A DNA stretch of 64,000 bases, from contig JASLZL010000021.1 in assembly GCA_030754885.1 (NCBI GenBank), forward strand, positions 1-64,000, in the 5' to 3' direction. Origin of the DNA: Rhodospirillales bacterium (GTDB lineage Bacteria; Pseudomonadota; Alphaproteobacteria; Rhodospirillales; JASLLZ01). The notes below the pieces were generated by a model. It was not told the DNA's origin and made no database searches. It was given only the letters and a program-made list of their open reading frames with translations. Positions 1 through 9,919 of the stretch are shown here, one piece after another; the stretch's first letter is position 1, and every line of letters starts with the position of its first letter. A program made the translations under genes and the position numbers.

Positions 1-16
1 ATATATTATGGAACGC

Positions 17-891
17 ATGACGGCCAAGGACTTCGATCAGGAACTGTTGGATCTGTATGACGGTTACGCCATGGGCTGATCGAGCGCCGCGAGTTTTTTG
101 ATCGCGCCGCCAAATTCGCCGTCGGCGGGGCTACCGCCGCCACCCTTCTTGAAACGCTGTCGCCCGATTACGCGCTCGCCGATCAGGTCGATAAGGCCGA
201 CCCGCGCATCAAGGGCGAGACCATCGAATACGCCTCGCCCAAGGGCTACGGAACCGTTCGCGGATACTTGGTCCGGCCGGCCGGCGGGGGCAAGCGGGGC
301 GGCGTCGTTGTCGTCCACGAGAACCGCGGCCTCAACCCCTATATCGAAGACGTCGCCCGGCGCGTCGCGGTCGCCGGTTTCACGGCGCTTGCGCCCGATG
401 GCCTGACGCCACTCGGCGGCTATCCCGGCACCGATGACGAAGGCAAGGTGATGCAGAAAAAGCTCGACAGAGGTAAGCTGTTGGAAGACTTCTTTGCCGC
501 CTTCGAGCGCCTAAAGTCCGATGCCAATTCGAATGGTAAGGTCGGGGTGGTCGGCTTTTGCTATGGCGGTGGGGTGTGCAATGCCATGGCCGTCCAATAT
601 CCCGATCTGGCCGCCGCGGCACCTTTTTACGGAAGTCAGCCGAAGGAATCCGACGTTGCCAAGATCAAGGCTCCCTTGCTGTTGCATTACGCCGCCCTGG
701 ACAAAAGGATCAACAAGGGGTGGCCGGCCTACGAGGCGGCGCTGAAAGCGCAAGGCAAGGAATACACCGCCCACGTCTATCCGAACGTCAACCACGGTTT
801 CCATAACGACACCACACCCCGATACGACAAGGCGGCGGCGGAACTGGCGTGGTCGCGGACGATCGCGTTCTTCAAGGCGAATTTGGCTTAG
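17..891 (+). pseudogene. Dienelactone hydrolase family protein, frameshifted near nt 70
   Basis: Frame 2 encodes [18 protein letters not shown] then stops (TGA 77-79). Frame 1 continues [20 protein letters not shown]...; the VGFCYGGG nucleophile motif and ...[14 protein letters not shown]... are intact. ATG-only ORF begins at 268. Confidence 0.75.
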
Positions 892-926
892 GACACTGGG
901 GGGCCGTTGCCCGTCGGGTGTTGGTA

Positions 927-1781
927 TTACTTTGGTTGCGGGCCGAGACGGTGCTCTTGATGCTCGACCGCGAAGACGTGACCAAACAGGTTGGCGACCG
1001 TTTGTTTCCCGCTCTGGGTTACCTGGAGATACCTGAGAGCATCCTTGATATAGGGATAGACCGATTCCCAAAAGAAGGCGGGATAGGCTTCCGCCAAGTC
1101 GGCTGGAGTTTTAAATTCATATTGTTTGGCAGCGCCGGTTTCCACGAACTCATAGAATAAGCAATTGATTTTTCGCATGTAGTTGGGATCGGCAAGTTGG
1201 CCGATCAAATCAGCCGCCCGCACCAATCCCGCGAAGTCCGTAGTATCTGGGTTGTCGGTAACGTCGGGAATCGGAAAGCGCGTCAATTCCAAACCCGCGA
1301 TGATCCGGTCCGCATCAAGGACCTCTGATCCTTCGCCAATTCGCTCACGCACGAAAATTTTTCCTCTTTCTACATGATATGGAGTGAGGAAAGCATCGGA
1401 TGCGCCGGGGGGCGGTTTTACTTTGTCCCCCTTTTCGTTGACCACGAATTCAGTTTCTGTATCGCCTCGGCAAATACCCCGGACGTAACCGATATCGTGG
1501 CACAACAAGGAAATAGTGAAGTGAAGCCAATCGTACGGCGTGACGCCGCCGTCTTTGATGTGTTTGCCCCTTAGGATGTCTTGGCCGACGACGGTCACCA
1601 GAATGGTATGCTCGACATCATGGTACAACGAATCGGTGTCGGAAATGCGCTCAAGAGCCATCCTTGCGCACCACGCGATGATGCCGGGATAACCCGGTTC
1701 CAGATTGCTGAAATTATGCTGATAGATTGTTTTTAAATGCTCGACAAAGGCGTCGATGACGATTTCGGTGGAGTTGAACAC
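927..1781 (-). CDS. HD-domain phosphohydrolase-like protein
   Basis: YHDVEHT...CHDIGY HD-type motifs. GTG start at 1781 preceded by GGAGG is preferred over the upstream ATG at 1844. Confidence 0.65.
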   Translation of the reverse strand: MFNSTEIVIDAFVEHLKTIYQHNFSNLEPGYPGIIAWCARMALERISDTDSLYHDVEHTILVTVVGQDILRGKHIKDGGVTPYDWLHFTISLLCHDIGYVRGICRGDTETEFVVNEKGDKVKPPPGASDAFLTPYHVERGKIFVRERIGEGSEVLDADRIIAGLELTRFPIPDVTDNPDTTDFAGLVRAADLIGQLADPNYMRKINCLFYEFVETGAAKQYEFKTPADLAEAYPAFFWESVYPYIKDALRYLQVTQSGKQTVANLFGHVFAVEHQEHRLGPQPK

Positions 1782-1945
1782 GCAAATCCTCCGACTTAAT
1801 GCGGGGTAGCGGATATCATGGCACGGTGAACACGAACCGTCCATACTGAGGGTAGAATTTCACCACTCATTTCGGCCTTAATTGGACCTATGACTTTCGT
1901 CTAAGGATATTATCCAAATGCTTGCATTTCCCCGCTTCGCGCCCC

Positions 1946-3049
1946 TTAACGAAAGTCGATAACCGGCTCGCCCAGAACCTCAGGCAAAGGCGTGATGCCG
2001 AGGCCGGGTTGCCGCGATGCCGAGACGCGTCCGTCCCGGGCCTCCGGGGCGCCGTCGGCGGTCTTGAGCGACACCTTGAGACCGGCCAAGGTTACCGATA
2101 GAAGATATTTCTCGGGCGTCGATTGGGCGAGGTGGGCGACAGTTGCGTTGGTCACGTCGCCGCCGCCGGCGTCTTCGGTTGTCACAGCGATGCCGAGCGC
2201 GACGCAGAGGTCGCGCACCTGGCGCGCCCGGGTCAACCCGCCGACTCGCGAGATCTTGAGGTTGATGGCGTCCATGGCTCCGTCGGCGTGGCCGCGCACC
2301 ACCATGCTTAAGTCTTCCATGCATTCGTCCAAGACGAAGGGAAGATCGGTGCGTCGGCGGATCGCCAGGCATTCCTCATAAGTCGGGCAGGGCTGTTCGA
2401 TATAGACGTCGATGTCGGCCACGGCGCGCACGATCTTGGCCGCTTCGTGCATCAGCCAGCCGGTGTTGGCGTCGGCGATCAGGGTGTCGCCCGGTTCGGT
2501 CTCGGCGGCGCAGGCGCGGATGCGCTGGATGTCCTCTTCGATGACGCCGCCGACCTTGAGCTGGAACTTGTGGTGGCCCTGGGCGCGGTACCCCTTCAGC
2601 TTGGCCGCCATGGCCTCGGGCGAATCCCTGGATACCGAACGATAGAGCGCCACGTCGTCGCCGTAACGTCCGCCCAGAAGTTCGCACACCGGCATGCCGG
2701 CAGCCTTGCCCAGGATGTCCCAGCACGCGATGTCGATGCCGCTTTTGGCATAAGGGTGACCCTTCAGTGCCATATCCATGGTGCGGTTGAGGCGTTCCAG
2801 TTGCGTCGGGTCCTCGCCGATTAGCCTTGGTGCCAGCTCCGTAATGCCGGCGCGCACGCCGCCGGCGTAGGACGGCAGATAGACCGGTCCCAGGGGACAG
2901 GATTCGCCCCAGCCGATCAAGCCGTCGTCGGTTTCGATTCGAACAATGGTGCTGTCGAAGGCGGTGATCGACTTGCCGTCCGACCAGGCATAGATGCCGT
3001 CATGTAGCGGCAGGTCGACTTGATAGGCGCTAAGGCGCGTGATCTTCAT
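1946..3049 (-). CDS. Mandelate racemase/muconate lactonizing enzyme family (enolase superfamily), cis-3-hydroxyproline dehydratase-like
   Basis: Full-length 367 aa; KFQLKVGG, ADANTGW, IEQPC and LDECM motifs. Confidence 0.8.
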   Translation of the reverse strand: MKITRLSAYQVDLPLHDGIYAWSDGKSITAFDSTIVRIETDDGLIGWGESCPLGPVYLPSYAGGVRAGITELAPRLIGEDPTQLERLNRTMDMALKGHPYAKSGIDIACWDILGKAAGMPVCELLGGRYGDDVALYRSVSRDSPEAMAAKLKGYRAQGHHKFQLKVGGVIEEDIQRIRACAAETEPGDTLIADANTGWLMHEAAKIVRAVADIDVYIEQPCPTYEECLAIRRRTDLPFVLDECMEDLSMVVRGHADGAMDAINLKISRVGGLTRARQVRDLCVALGIAVTTEDAGGGDVTNATVAHLAQSTPEKYLLSVTLAGLKVSLKTADGAPEARDGRVSASRQPGLGITPLPEVLGEPVIDFR

Positions 3050-3106
3050 CGGTGTTCTCCTTGGTGAAACCTGAAGGGGAGACGGCGGCGATCCCCGGAG
3101 GAGGGC

Positions 3107-4486
3107 TCAACCCGCCTTACGGGCCGTTGGGGCAGGCCGCTTGTCGCGCATTGTGACGAATTCCTCGGCGGCGCTGGGATGGATGCCGATAGTGGCGTCG
3201 AACTGGGCCTTGGTCGCCCCCGCCTTGAGCGCCACGCCGAAGCCCTGCATGATTTCGGGTGCGTCCATGCCGACCATGTGGCAGCCCAGTACCCGGTCCG
3301 TCTCGCCGTCGACGACCAATTTCATCGCCGAGCTTTCGTCGCGTCCCGAAAGGGTGAACTTCATCGGCTTGAAGTGCGACAGATAGATATCGACGTTGGC
3401 ATGATCAGCCCGTGCCTCGGCCTCGGTCAGACCGACCGTGGCCAGGGGCGGCTGGCTGAAAACGGCGGTCGGGATGTTCGAACGATCGACCACCGTTGGG
3501 TTGTTGTTGAACAAAGCTTGAGCCACTTCCGCGCCCTCGGCGATGGCCACCGGGGTGAGGTTGAAGCGTCCCGTCACGTCGCCGACGGCAAAGATATGAT
3601 CGACCGATGTGCGCGAAGAGTCATCGACGGCGACGGCGCCCATGTCGTTGATCCGGACGCCTGCTTCTTCCAGCCCAAGACCCTTGATGTTGGGCGCCCG
3701 GCCCGTGGCATACATGACCAAGTCGGTTTCGATCGCCTCGCCCTCGGCAAGGCGCAGGCTGAAGGTGCCGCCGTCGGTCTTCTCAATGCCTTCCACCACC
3801 GTCCGGCTTTTGAGGTCGATGCCGCGCTTGATCATCTCTTCGGCGAGGGTCACGCGCATGTCTTCGTCGAAGCCGCGCAAGATGGTGTCGGCGCGCACCA
3901 CCTCAACGACGTCAACGCCAAGGGAATTAAAAATGCCGGCGAACTCGACGGCAATGTAGCCGCCGCCGACAATCACCATGCGCTGGGGCAGGCTGTTGAG
4001 CTCCAGCGCCTCGTTCGACGTGATGGTGTGCTCGATGCCGGGAATGTCGGGCATCACGGGCCACGATCCCGTGGCGACCAAAATATTTTCGGCGGTGATC
4101 GTCTTTTTACCGACTTCGATGGTGTGGGGATCAATGAGGCGCGCCCGCGCCGCCAATATCTCGACCCCGTTCTCGCTCAGAATGCGGATATAGACCTTGT
4201 TGAGGCGGTCGATCTCGCGGTTTTTGTTGGCGATCAATTGGGCCCAGTCGAATGGTGGCGTGATGGCGGACCAGCCGTAGTGCGCGGCGTCCTCAAAATC
4301 GTCGGCGTAGTGGGCGCCATAGATTAAAAGCTTCTTGGGCACGCAGCCGCGAATGACGCATGTGCCGCCGACGCGGCCTTCCTCGCAGATGGCGACCCGG
4401 GCGCCGAATTGGGCTGACATGCGCGACGCCCGAACACCGCCCGAGCCCGCGCCAATGGTCACCAGGTCATAGTCGTAGCGGGCCAT
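3107..4486 (-). CDS. gor: Glutathione-disulfide reductase
   Basis: MARYDYDLVTIGAGSGGVRAS...GGTCVIRGCVPKKLL redox-active Cys pair; C-terminal GIHPSAAEEFVT. Confidence 0.9.
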   Translation of the reverse strand: MARYDYDLVTIGAGSGGVRASRMSAQFGARVAICEEGRVGGTCVIRGCVPKKLLIYGAHYADDFEDAAHYGWSAITPPFDWAQLIANKNREIDRLNKVYIRILSENGVEILAARARLIDPHTIEVGKKTITAENILVATGSWPVMPDIPGIEHTITSNEALELNSLPQRMVIVGGGYIAVEFAGIFNSLGVDVVEVVRADTILRGFDEDMRVTLAEEMIKRGIDLKSRTVVEGIEKTDGGTFSLRLAEGEAIETDLVMYATGRAPNIKGLGLEEAGVRINDMGAVAVDDSSRTSVDHIFAVGDVTGRFNLTPVAIAEGAEVAQALFNNNPTVVDRSNIPTAVFSQPPLATVGLTEAEARADHANVDIYLSHFKPMKFTLSGRDESSAMKLVVDGETDRVLGCHMVGMDAPEIMQGFGVALKAGATKAQFDATIGIHPSAAEEFVTMRDKRPAPTARKAG

Positions 4487-4521
4487 GACCGATCCTCTTC
4501 CGCCTTGCGCCGGCGCCCGGC

Positions 4522-5979
4522 TCACCCATCCAGGCCGCCCATGCAGATGTATTTGATCTCAAGGAAGTCATCGATCCCGTACTTCGAGCCCTCGCGCCCG
4601 ATGCCCGATTCCTTGACCCCGCCAAACGGCGCCACTTCGGTCGAGATGATGCCGACGTTGACGCCGACGATGCCCGATTCCAGGGCTTCGGCGACCCGCC
4701 ATACGCGGCCGATGTCGCGGCTGTAAAAATAGGAACACAGCCCAAACTCGGTATCGTTGGCCATGGCCACGGCTTCGTCTTCGGTCTTGAAGCGGAACAG
4801 CGGCGCAACCGGTCCGAAGGTCTCTTCGCGGCTGATCGCCATGTCGGTGGTCACGTCGGCAAGAACCGTGGGCTCGAAGAAGGTGCCGCCAAGCGCGTGA
4901 CGATTGCCGCCGGCGATGACGCGCGCCCCCTTGGTGGTTGCGTCGGCGATATGCTCCTCCACCTTTTCGACGGCCGCCATTTCGATCAGCGGGCCTTGTT
5001 GCGCGCCGTCCTCGAAGCCGTCGGACACCTTCAACTCCCCGGCCGCCTCCGCCATGCGGGCAGCGAACTCGTCATAGATTCCATCTTGGACAAGGACCCG
5101 GTTGGTGCAGACGCAGGTCTGTCCCGTGTTGCGGTACTTGGATTGCACCGCACCGGCGACCGCGGCGTCGAGATCGGCATCGTCGAAGACGATGAAGGGC
5201 GCGTTGCCGCCCAGCTCGAAGGACACCTTCTTGACCGTTTCCGCGCATTGCGCCATCAAAATCTTGCCGATCTCGGTCGAGCCGGTGAAGGTGAGCTTGC
5301 GGACGATGGGGTTCGATGTCAGTTCGCCGCCGATGGACCTGGCCGCTCCCGTGACGACATTGAAGACTCCCTTGGGGAAGCCGGCGATCTCACCCAGTTC
5401 GGCCAGCGCCAGGGCCGAATAGGGTGTCATGCTGGCCGGCTTGACGACGACCGGACAGCCAACGGCGAGGGCCGGTGCGCACTTGCGCGTGATCATGGCG
5501 TTGGGGAAGTTCCAAGGCGTGATCGCGGCGACCACGCCGATCGGCTCCTTGGCCACGACGAGGCGGCGGTCGGGGCTTGGGGTGGGAATGGTGTCGCCAT
5601 AGACCCGCTTGGCCTCTTCGGCGAACCACTCGACGAAGGACGCGCCGTAGGCCACCTCGCCCATGGACTCGGCCAGCGGCTTGCCCTGTTCGGCGGTCAT
5701 AATGGCGGCCAGGTCTTCCTGGTTCGCCATCATGAGGTCGAACCACTTGCGTAGGATGGCGCCGCGTTCCTTGCCGGTCTTGGCGCGCCAGGCGGGAAAG
5801 GCGGCATTGGCGGCCTCGATGGCGCGCCGCGTCTCGGCCTCGCCCATGTCGGGAACGGTTCCCATCACCGAGTTGTCGGACGGGTTGACGACATCGAACG
5901 TGGCACCGCCGTCGGCATCGGCCCAGGCACCGTCGATGTAACACTTTTGGCAAAAGAGTTTGGGGTCTTTGAGTTTCAT
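4522..5979 (-). CDS. gabD: NAD(P)-dependent succinate-semialdehyde dehydrogenase family
   Basis: Aldehyde dehydrogenase motifs FELGGNAPFIVF and NTGQTCVCTNR; ATG at 5979. Confidence 0.85.
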   Translation of the reverse strand: MKLKDPKLFCQKCYIDGAWADADGGATFDVVNPSDNSVMGTVPDMGEAETRRAIEAANAAFPAWRAKTGKERGAILRKWFDLMMANQEDLAAIMTAEQGKPLAESMGEVAYGASFVEWFAEEAKRVYGDTIPTPSPDRRLVVAKEPIGVVAAITPWNFPNAMITRKCAPALAVGCPVVVKPASMTPYSALALAELGEIAGFPKGVFNVVTGAARSIGGELTSNPIVRKLTFTGSTEIGKILMAQCAETVKKVSFELGGNAPFIVFDDADLDAAVAGAVQSKYRNTGQTCVCTNRVLVQDGIYDEFAARMAEAAGELKVSDGFEDGAQQGPLIEMAAVEKVEEHIADATTKGARVIAGGNRHALGGTFFEPTVLADVTTDMAISREETFGPVAPLFRFKTEDEAVAMANDTEFGLCSYFYSRDIGRVWRVAEALESGIVGVNVGIISTEVAPFGGVKESGIGREGSKYGIDDFLEIKYICMGGLDG

Positions 5980-6125
5980 GACGACCTCTTGATCTGTCGG
6001 GAATGGGGAAATCGGGGAAATATTATAGAACCTCGTAAAGCGGCTGTTAATCGATTCCGTGGCAATCTCGACTTTTCCGCGACCCGGGGTGCCAGCGGAA
6101 GGCAACCGCCATGAGGAAGAAAACA

Positions 6126-6311
6126 ATGACAAGCCTTGATGCCATCAAGGGTACTTTCTACGTGGATCTGATCGCCGAATGGAAGGCCGGCACTTCTCAG
6201 CCGCCAAAAGAATCTGGCAAAAGCCAGCCCAAGGGCCGTCGGGCGCAACGTTCCCGCCGAACCAAGAGAGGCAAACTCGACCGTTCACCCGTCGCGGTGC
6301 TGGCCGCCTGA
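6126..6311 (+). CDS. Small basic hypothetical protein
   Basis: About 61 aa, Lys/Arg-rich; ATG at 6126 preceded by AGGAAG; divergent from gabD. No recognised family. Confidence 0.25.
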   Translation: MTSLDAIKGTFYVDLIAEWKAGTSQPPKESGKSQPKGRRAQRSRRTKRGKLDRSPVAVLAA

Positions 6312-6337
6312 GGCAACCCGCAGGGGCGTCGCCACCC

Positions 6338-8161
6338 TTATTCCACCGTCACGCTTTTCGCCAGGTTGCGCGGCTGGTCGACGTCGGTGCCCTTGATCAC
6401 GGCCACGTGGTAGGCCAAAAGCTGCACCGGGATGGCGTAGAGGATGGGGGCGACGAAGGCATCGACGGCGGGCAGCGCCACGGTGGAGGCGGCCACCTTG
6501 CCCAGGCGGTCGACGCCGGCCTGATCGGAGAAGAAGATAACCCGACCGCCGCGCGCCACCACTTCTTGAATGTTGGACGCGGTCTTGTCGAACAGGTCGT
6601 CGGTGGGTGCGATGACGATGACCGGCACGCCGTCGTCGATAAGGGCAATGGGGCCGTGCTTCATCTCGCCGGCGGCATAGCCCTCGGCGTGGATGTACGA
6701 GATCTCCTTTAGTTTCAGCGCCCCTTCCATGGCGATGGGGTAGCTGGTTCCGCGCCCCAGATAGAGCACGTCGCGGGCCTCCGCCACCTCGTGGGCCAGT
6801 TCGCGCAGGCGCTGGTCGTGATAGAGCACCTCGGCGGCATGCGCCGGCACCTCGACCAGGGCTTCTTCCAGGCGTGCCTCGGTGGCGTGGTCGATGGCGC
6901 CACGGGCGCGCGCCACGGCGATGGTGAAACAGGCCAGGACCGTCAACTGGGTGGTAAAGGCCTTGGTCGAGGCGACGCCGATTTCCGGACCGGCATAGGT
7001 CTGCAATACGGCATCCGATTCCCTGGCGATGGTGCTTTCCGCCACGTTGACCAAGGAGACGATGTGCTGTCCCTGGGAGCGGGCATAGCGAAGCGCCGCC
7101 AGGGTGTCCGCCGTTTCGCCCGATTGCGAGATGAACAGCGCCACGCCGCCCTTTGGCATGTCGGCGCCCCGGTAACGGAATTCTGACGCGATATCGACCT
7201 CGACCGGAACGCGGGCAATGCTTTCCAGCCAGTACTTAGCGACCAAGGCGGCATAGGACGACGTGCCGCAGGCAACCAACGTCACCTTGCTTGACCGCGC
7301 CGCATCGAAGGACATATCGGGAAGGACGACGGAGCCCTCGGCGGGATTGATGAAAGCCTTCAAGGTGTCGCCGATGACCTGGGGCTGTTCGTAAATCTCC
7401 TTCAACATGTAATGGCTGTGCCCGGCCTTGCCGATGACCTCATCCGAATGCTCGGTCTCGTGGATCGTGCGGTCCACTTGTTTCCCATCGGCGTCGTGGA
7501 TGGTGGCGCCTTGCGACGTCATCACCACCCAATCGCCTTCCTCCAGATAGGCGATCCTTCGGGTCAGGGGCGCCAGGGCCAGGGCGTCCGAACCCAAATA
7601 CATCTCACCCTCGCCATAGCCGACGGCCAGCGGGCTGCCGCGCCGGGCACCGATCATCAGGTCCTCATTGCCGGTAAACACAATGGCGAGCGCGAAGGCG
7701 CCGTGCAGGCGCTCCAGTGCCGCCCGGGTCGCCTCGGCCGGGCTTTTGCCTTCGTCCAGATAGAGGGTGATCAGGTGCACCACGACCTCTGTATCGGTGT
7801 CCGAAACCAAGGTCCGTCCATGGGCCTCGACCGCGTCGCGCAATTCTTGGAAGTTTTCGATGATGCCGTTGTGGACGATCGCGACGCGCTCGGTGGCATG
7901 AGGGTGGGCGTTGCGCTCGTTGGGCACGCCGTGGGTCGCCCAGCGGGTGTGGCCGATGCCGGTGTGTCCGGCGATGGGGTCTTCGGCCAAGCGCGCCTCC
8001 AGGTTGACGAGCTTGCCCTCGGCGCGTCGTCGTTCAATGCCGCCGTTGATCAAGGTGGCGATGCCGGCCGAATCGTAGCCCCGGTATTCAAGGCGCTTGA
8101 GGGCAGCCAGTAAATGTGCCGCTACGTCGTCGTTGCCGATGATGCCGATGATGCCGCACAT
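6338..8161 (-). CDS. glmS: Glutamine--fructose-6-phosphate aminotransferase (isomerizing)
   Basis: MCGIIGIIG N-terminal nucleophile, GHTRWATHG, two SIS domains, C-terminal DQPRNLAKSVTVE. Confidence 0.97.
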   Translation of the reverse strand: MCGIIGIIGNDDVAAHLLAALKRLEYRGYDSAGIATLINGGIERRRAEGKLVNLEARLAEDPIAGHTGIGHTRWATHGVPNERNAHPHATERVAIVHNGIIENFQELRDAVEAHGRTLVSDTDTEVVVHLITLYLDEGKSPAEATRAALERLHGAFALAIVFTGNEDLMIGARRGSPLAVGYGEGEMYLGSDALALAPLTRRIAYLEEGDWVVMTSQGATIHDADGKQVDRTIHETEHSDEVIGKAGHSHYMLKEIYEQPQVIGDTLKAFINPAEGSVVLPDMSFDAARSSKVTLVACGTSSYAALVAKYWLESIARVPVEVDIASEFRYRGADMPKGGVALFISQSGETADTLAALRYARSQGQHIVSLVNVAESTIARESDAVLQTYAGPEIGVASTKAFTTQLTVLACFTIAVARARGAIDHATEARLEEALVEVPAHAAEVLYHDQRLRELAHEVAEARDVLYLGRGTSYPIAMEGALKLKEISYIHAEGYAAGEMKHGPIALIDDGVPVIVIAPTDDLFDKTASNIQEVVARGGRVIFFSDQAGVDRLGKVAASTVALPAVDAFVAPILYAIPVQLLAYHVAVIKGTDVDQPRNLAKSVTVE

Positions 8162-8167
8162 GGGTTT

Positions 8168-9556
8168 TTAGGTCTTCCCCGGCCGCTTGGCGGCCGCCTT
8201 CTTGCCCGCCCGCAGCCGTTTGCGCATGCGCGCACCGCCGCCCTCGACTTCCCTTGCCGGGGCGCGGGTCAGGGCCAGGGCATCCGCCGCCACGTCACGG
8301 GCGATGACGCTGCCGGCGCCGACGATGGCGCCATCGCCGATTTTGACCGGCGCCACCAGGGCGGTGTTGGAGCCGATGAAGGCGCCGGCGCCGATGTCGG
8401 TCCAGTGCTTGGCGACGCCGTCATAGTTGCACGTAATGGTGCCGGCCCCGACGTTGGCCCCGGCACCGACCCGGGCGTCGCCGATGTAAGTCAGATGGGC
8501 GGCACCGGCTCCGGCCTCGATAACGGCGTTCTTGATCTCGACGAAGTTGCCGATTTTGGCGTCGCGCCCGATGCGGGTGCCGGGCCTGAGCCGCGCGAAG
8601 GGGCCGACGAAGGTGCCGGCGCCGATGGTGGCGCCCTCAATGTGAGAGAACGGGCGGATCTCGGCGCCCGCCTTGACCGTCACACCGGGGCCGAAAACCA
8701 CGTAGGGGCCGACCACGACATCGCGGCCGAGGCGGGTATCGAAACTGAGGTGGACGGTGTCGGGCGCCGTCAGCGTCGCGCCGCCTTTCATGGCCTTGGC
8801 GCGCAGCCGTGCCTGGGCCACCGCCTCGGCCCGGGCCAGGTCGGCGCGGCTGTCGACGCCGATCAGCTCACTGGCATCGCCCTCGATGACGGCGCATCGG
8901 CGTCCCTCGGCGCGGGCCACGGCCACGATATCGGTGAGATAGTGCTCACCCTTGGCGTTGTCGGCGCCGATGTGTCTTAAAAGACGGAACAGCACGGCGC
9001 CGTCGACCACCATGATGCCTGAATTGCAGAACCCGATACGGCGCTCGGCCGGTGTCGCGTCGCGGGCCTCGACGATGGCGTCGAGCGACCCGTCGTCGGC
9101 CACGATCAGGCGCCCGTAGTTGCCGGCATCGTCGGGCCGAAAGCCAAGCACGGCCACCGCCGGGTTGCTCTTGGCGCGCCTGGCCTTGATCAAGCGGCGC
9201 ATGGTTGCCGGCGTGATCAGGGGATCGGCGCCGAACACCACCAAAACGTCGCCGGTGAATCCCTTGAGCGCCTTCTTCGCCGCCAATACGGCGTGGGCGG
9301 TGCCCAATGGGGGGTCTTGAACCACGGTGCGGTGGGGCGCCACGGCTTGGGCTACCGCCTCCATACCCTTGCCGACGACGACGACGATGCGCCCAGGTGA
9401 AAGCCGGCTTAAGTTTTCCACCAGATGAGCGATCATCGGCCGCCCGGCCAGGGGATGCAGGACCTTGGGCGCATCGGACGCCATGCGCGTGCCCCGTCCC
9501 GCCGCAAGGACGATGACGGCGATGTCTTTCTTAGGCGTCGGCGATGGATTTTTCAG
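8168..9556 (-). CDS. glmU: Bifunctional UDP-N-acetylglucosamine pyrophosphorylase / glucosamine-1-phosphate N-acetyltransferase
   Basis: In-frame extension DIAVIVLAAGRGTRMASDAPKVLHPLAGRPM plus hexapeptide beta-helix. No ATG/GTG/TTG lies between the upstream stop and the motif; CTG at 9554-9556 has GGGGGA upstream. Confidence 0.9.
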   Translation of the reverse strand: MKNPSPTPKKDIAVIVLAAGRGTRMASDAPKVLHPLAGRPMIAHLVENLSRLSPGRIVVVVGKGMEAVAQAVAPHRTVVQDPPLGTAHAVLAAKKALKGFTGDVLVVFGADPLITPATMRRLIKARRAKSNPAVAVLGFRPDDAGNYGRLIVADDGSLDAIVEARDATPAERRIGFCNSGIMVVDGAVLFRLLRHIGADNAKGEHYLTDIVAVARAEGRRCAVIEGDASELIGVDSRADLARAEAVAQARLRAKAMKGGATLTAPDTVHLSFDTRLGRDVVVGPYVVFGPGVTVKAGAEIRPFSHIEGATIGAGTFVGPFARLRPGTRIGRDAKIGNFVEIKNAVIEAGAGAAHLTYIGDARVGAGANVGAGTITCNYDGVAKHWTDIGAGAFIGSNTALVAPVKIGDGAIVGAGSVIARDVAADALALTRAPAREVEGGGARMRKRLRAGKKAAAKRPGKT

Positions 9557-9741
9557 AACGATTATCCCCCGCTTCCCGGGTTCGACACCCCTTGAGGAAG
9601 CGAGCTGAACTTGCCACAGGGCCGCCAGTGCGCCAAGTCAAAGATTGTTACGGATTCTTGCAGCAAACGGCGGCCAATCACACCGCCGCCGCTTCCTTGA
9701 CAGCCCCCGCGCCGCCGCCTTATATGGCCGTCGCCGCCGGA

Positions 9742-9816
9742 GGGCGCGTAGCTCAGCGGGAGAGCGCTCGCCTCACACGCGAGAGGTCGCTGGTTCAATC
9801 CCAGCCGCGCCCACCA
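9742..9816 (+). tRNA. tRNA-Val (anticodon CAC)
   Basis: GGGCGCG-TA-GCTC..GAGC-G-CTCGC-CTCACAC-GCGAG-..-GCTGG-TTCAATC-CCAGC-CGCGCCC-A-CCA cloverleaf; CCA encoded. Confidence 0.95.
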
Positions 9817-9919
9817 TTTTAACCCTGGAGTATCAAGGGGTTATAGGCGGCTCCATCTTTCCAAAAACCATCGCAGACCAGACTGCTGCAACATTGGCAC
9901 AGTTAATGGGAGATTTGTG

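Noticed and set aside
3179-4327. 382-aa plus-strand ORF
   Set aside because: Antisense to gor, whose conserved motifs are clearly on the minus strand.
8270-8720. Periodic GCGCCG/GGCGCCG-like repeats resembling a low-complexity array
   Set aside because: Explained by hexapeptide repeats of the GlmU left-handed beta-helix.
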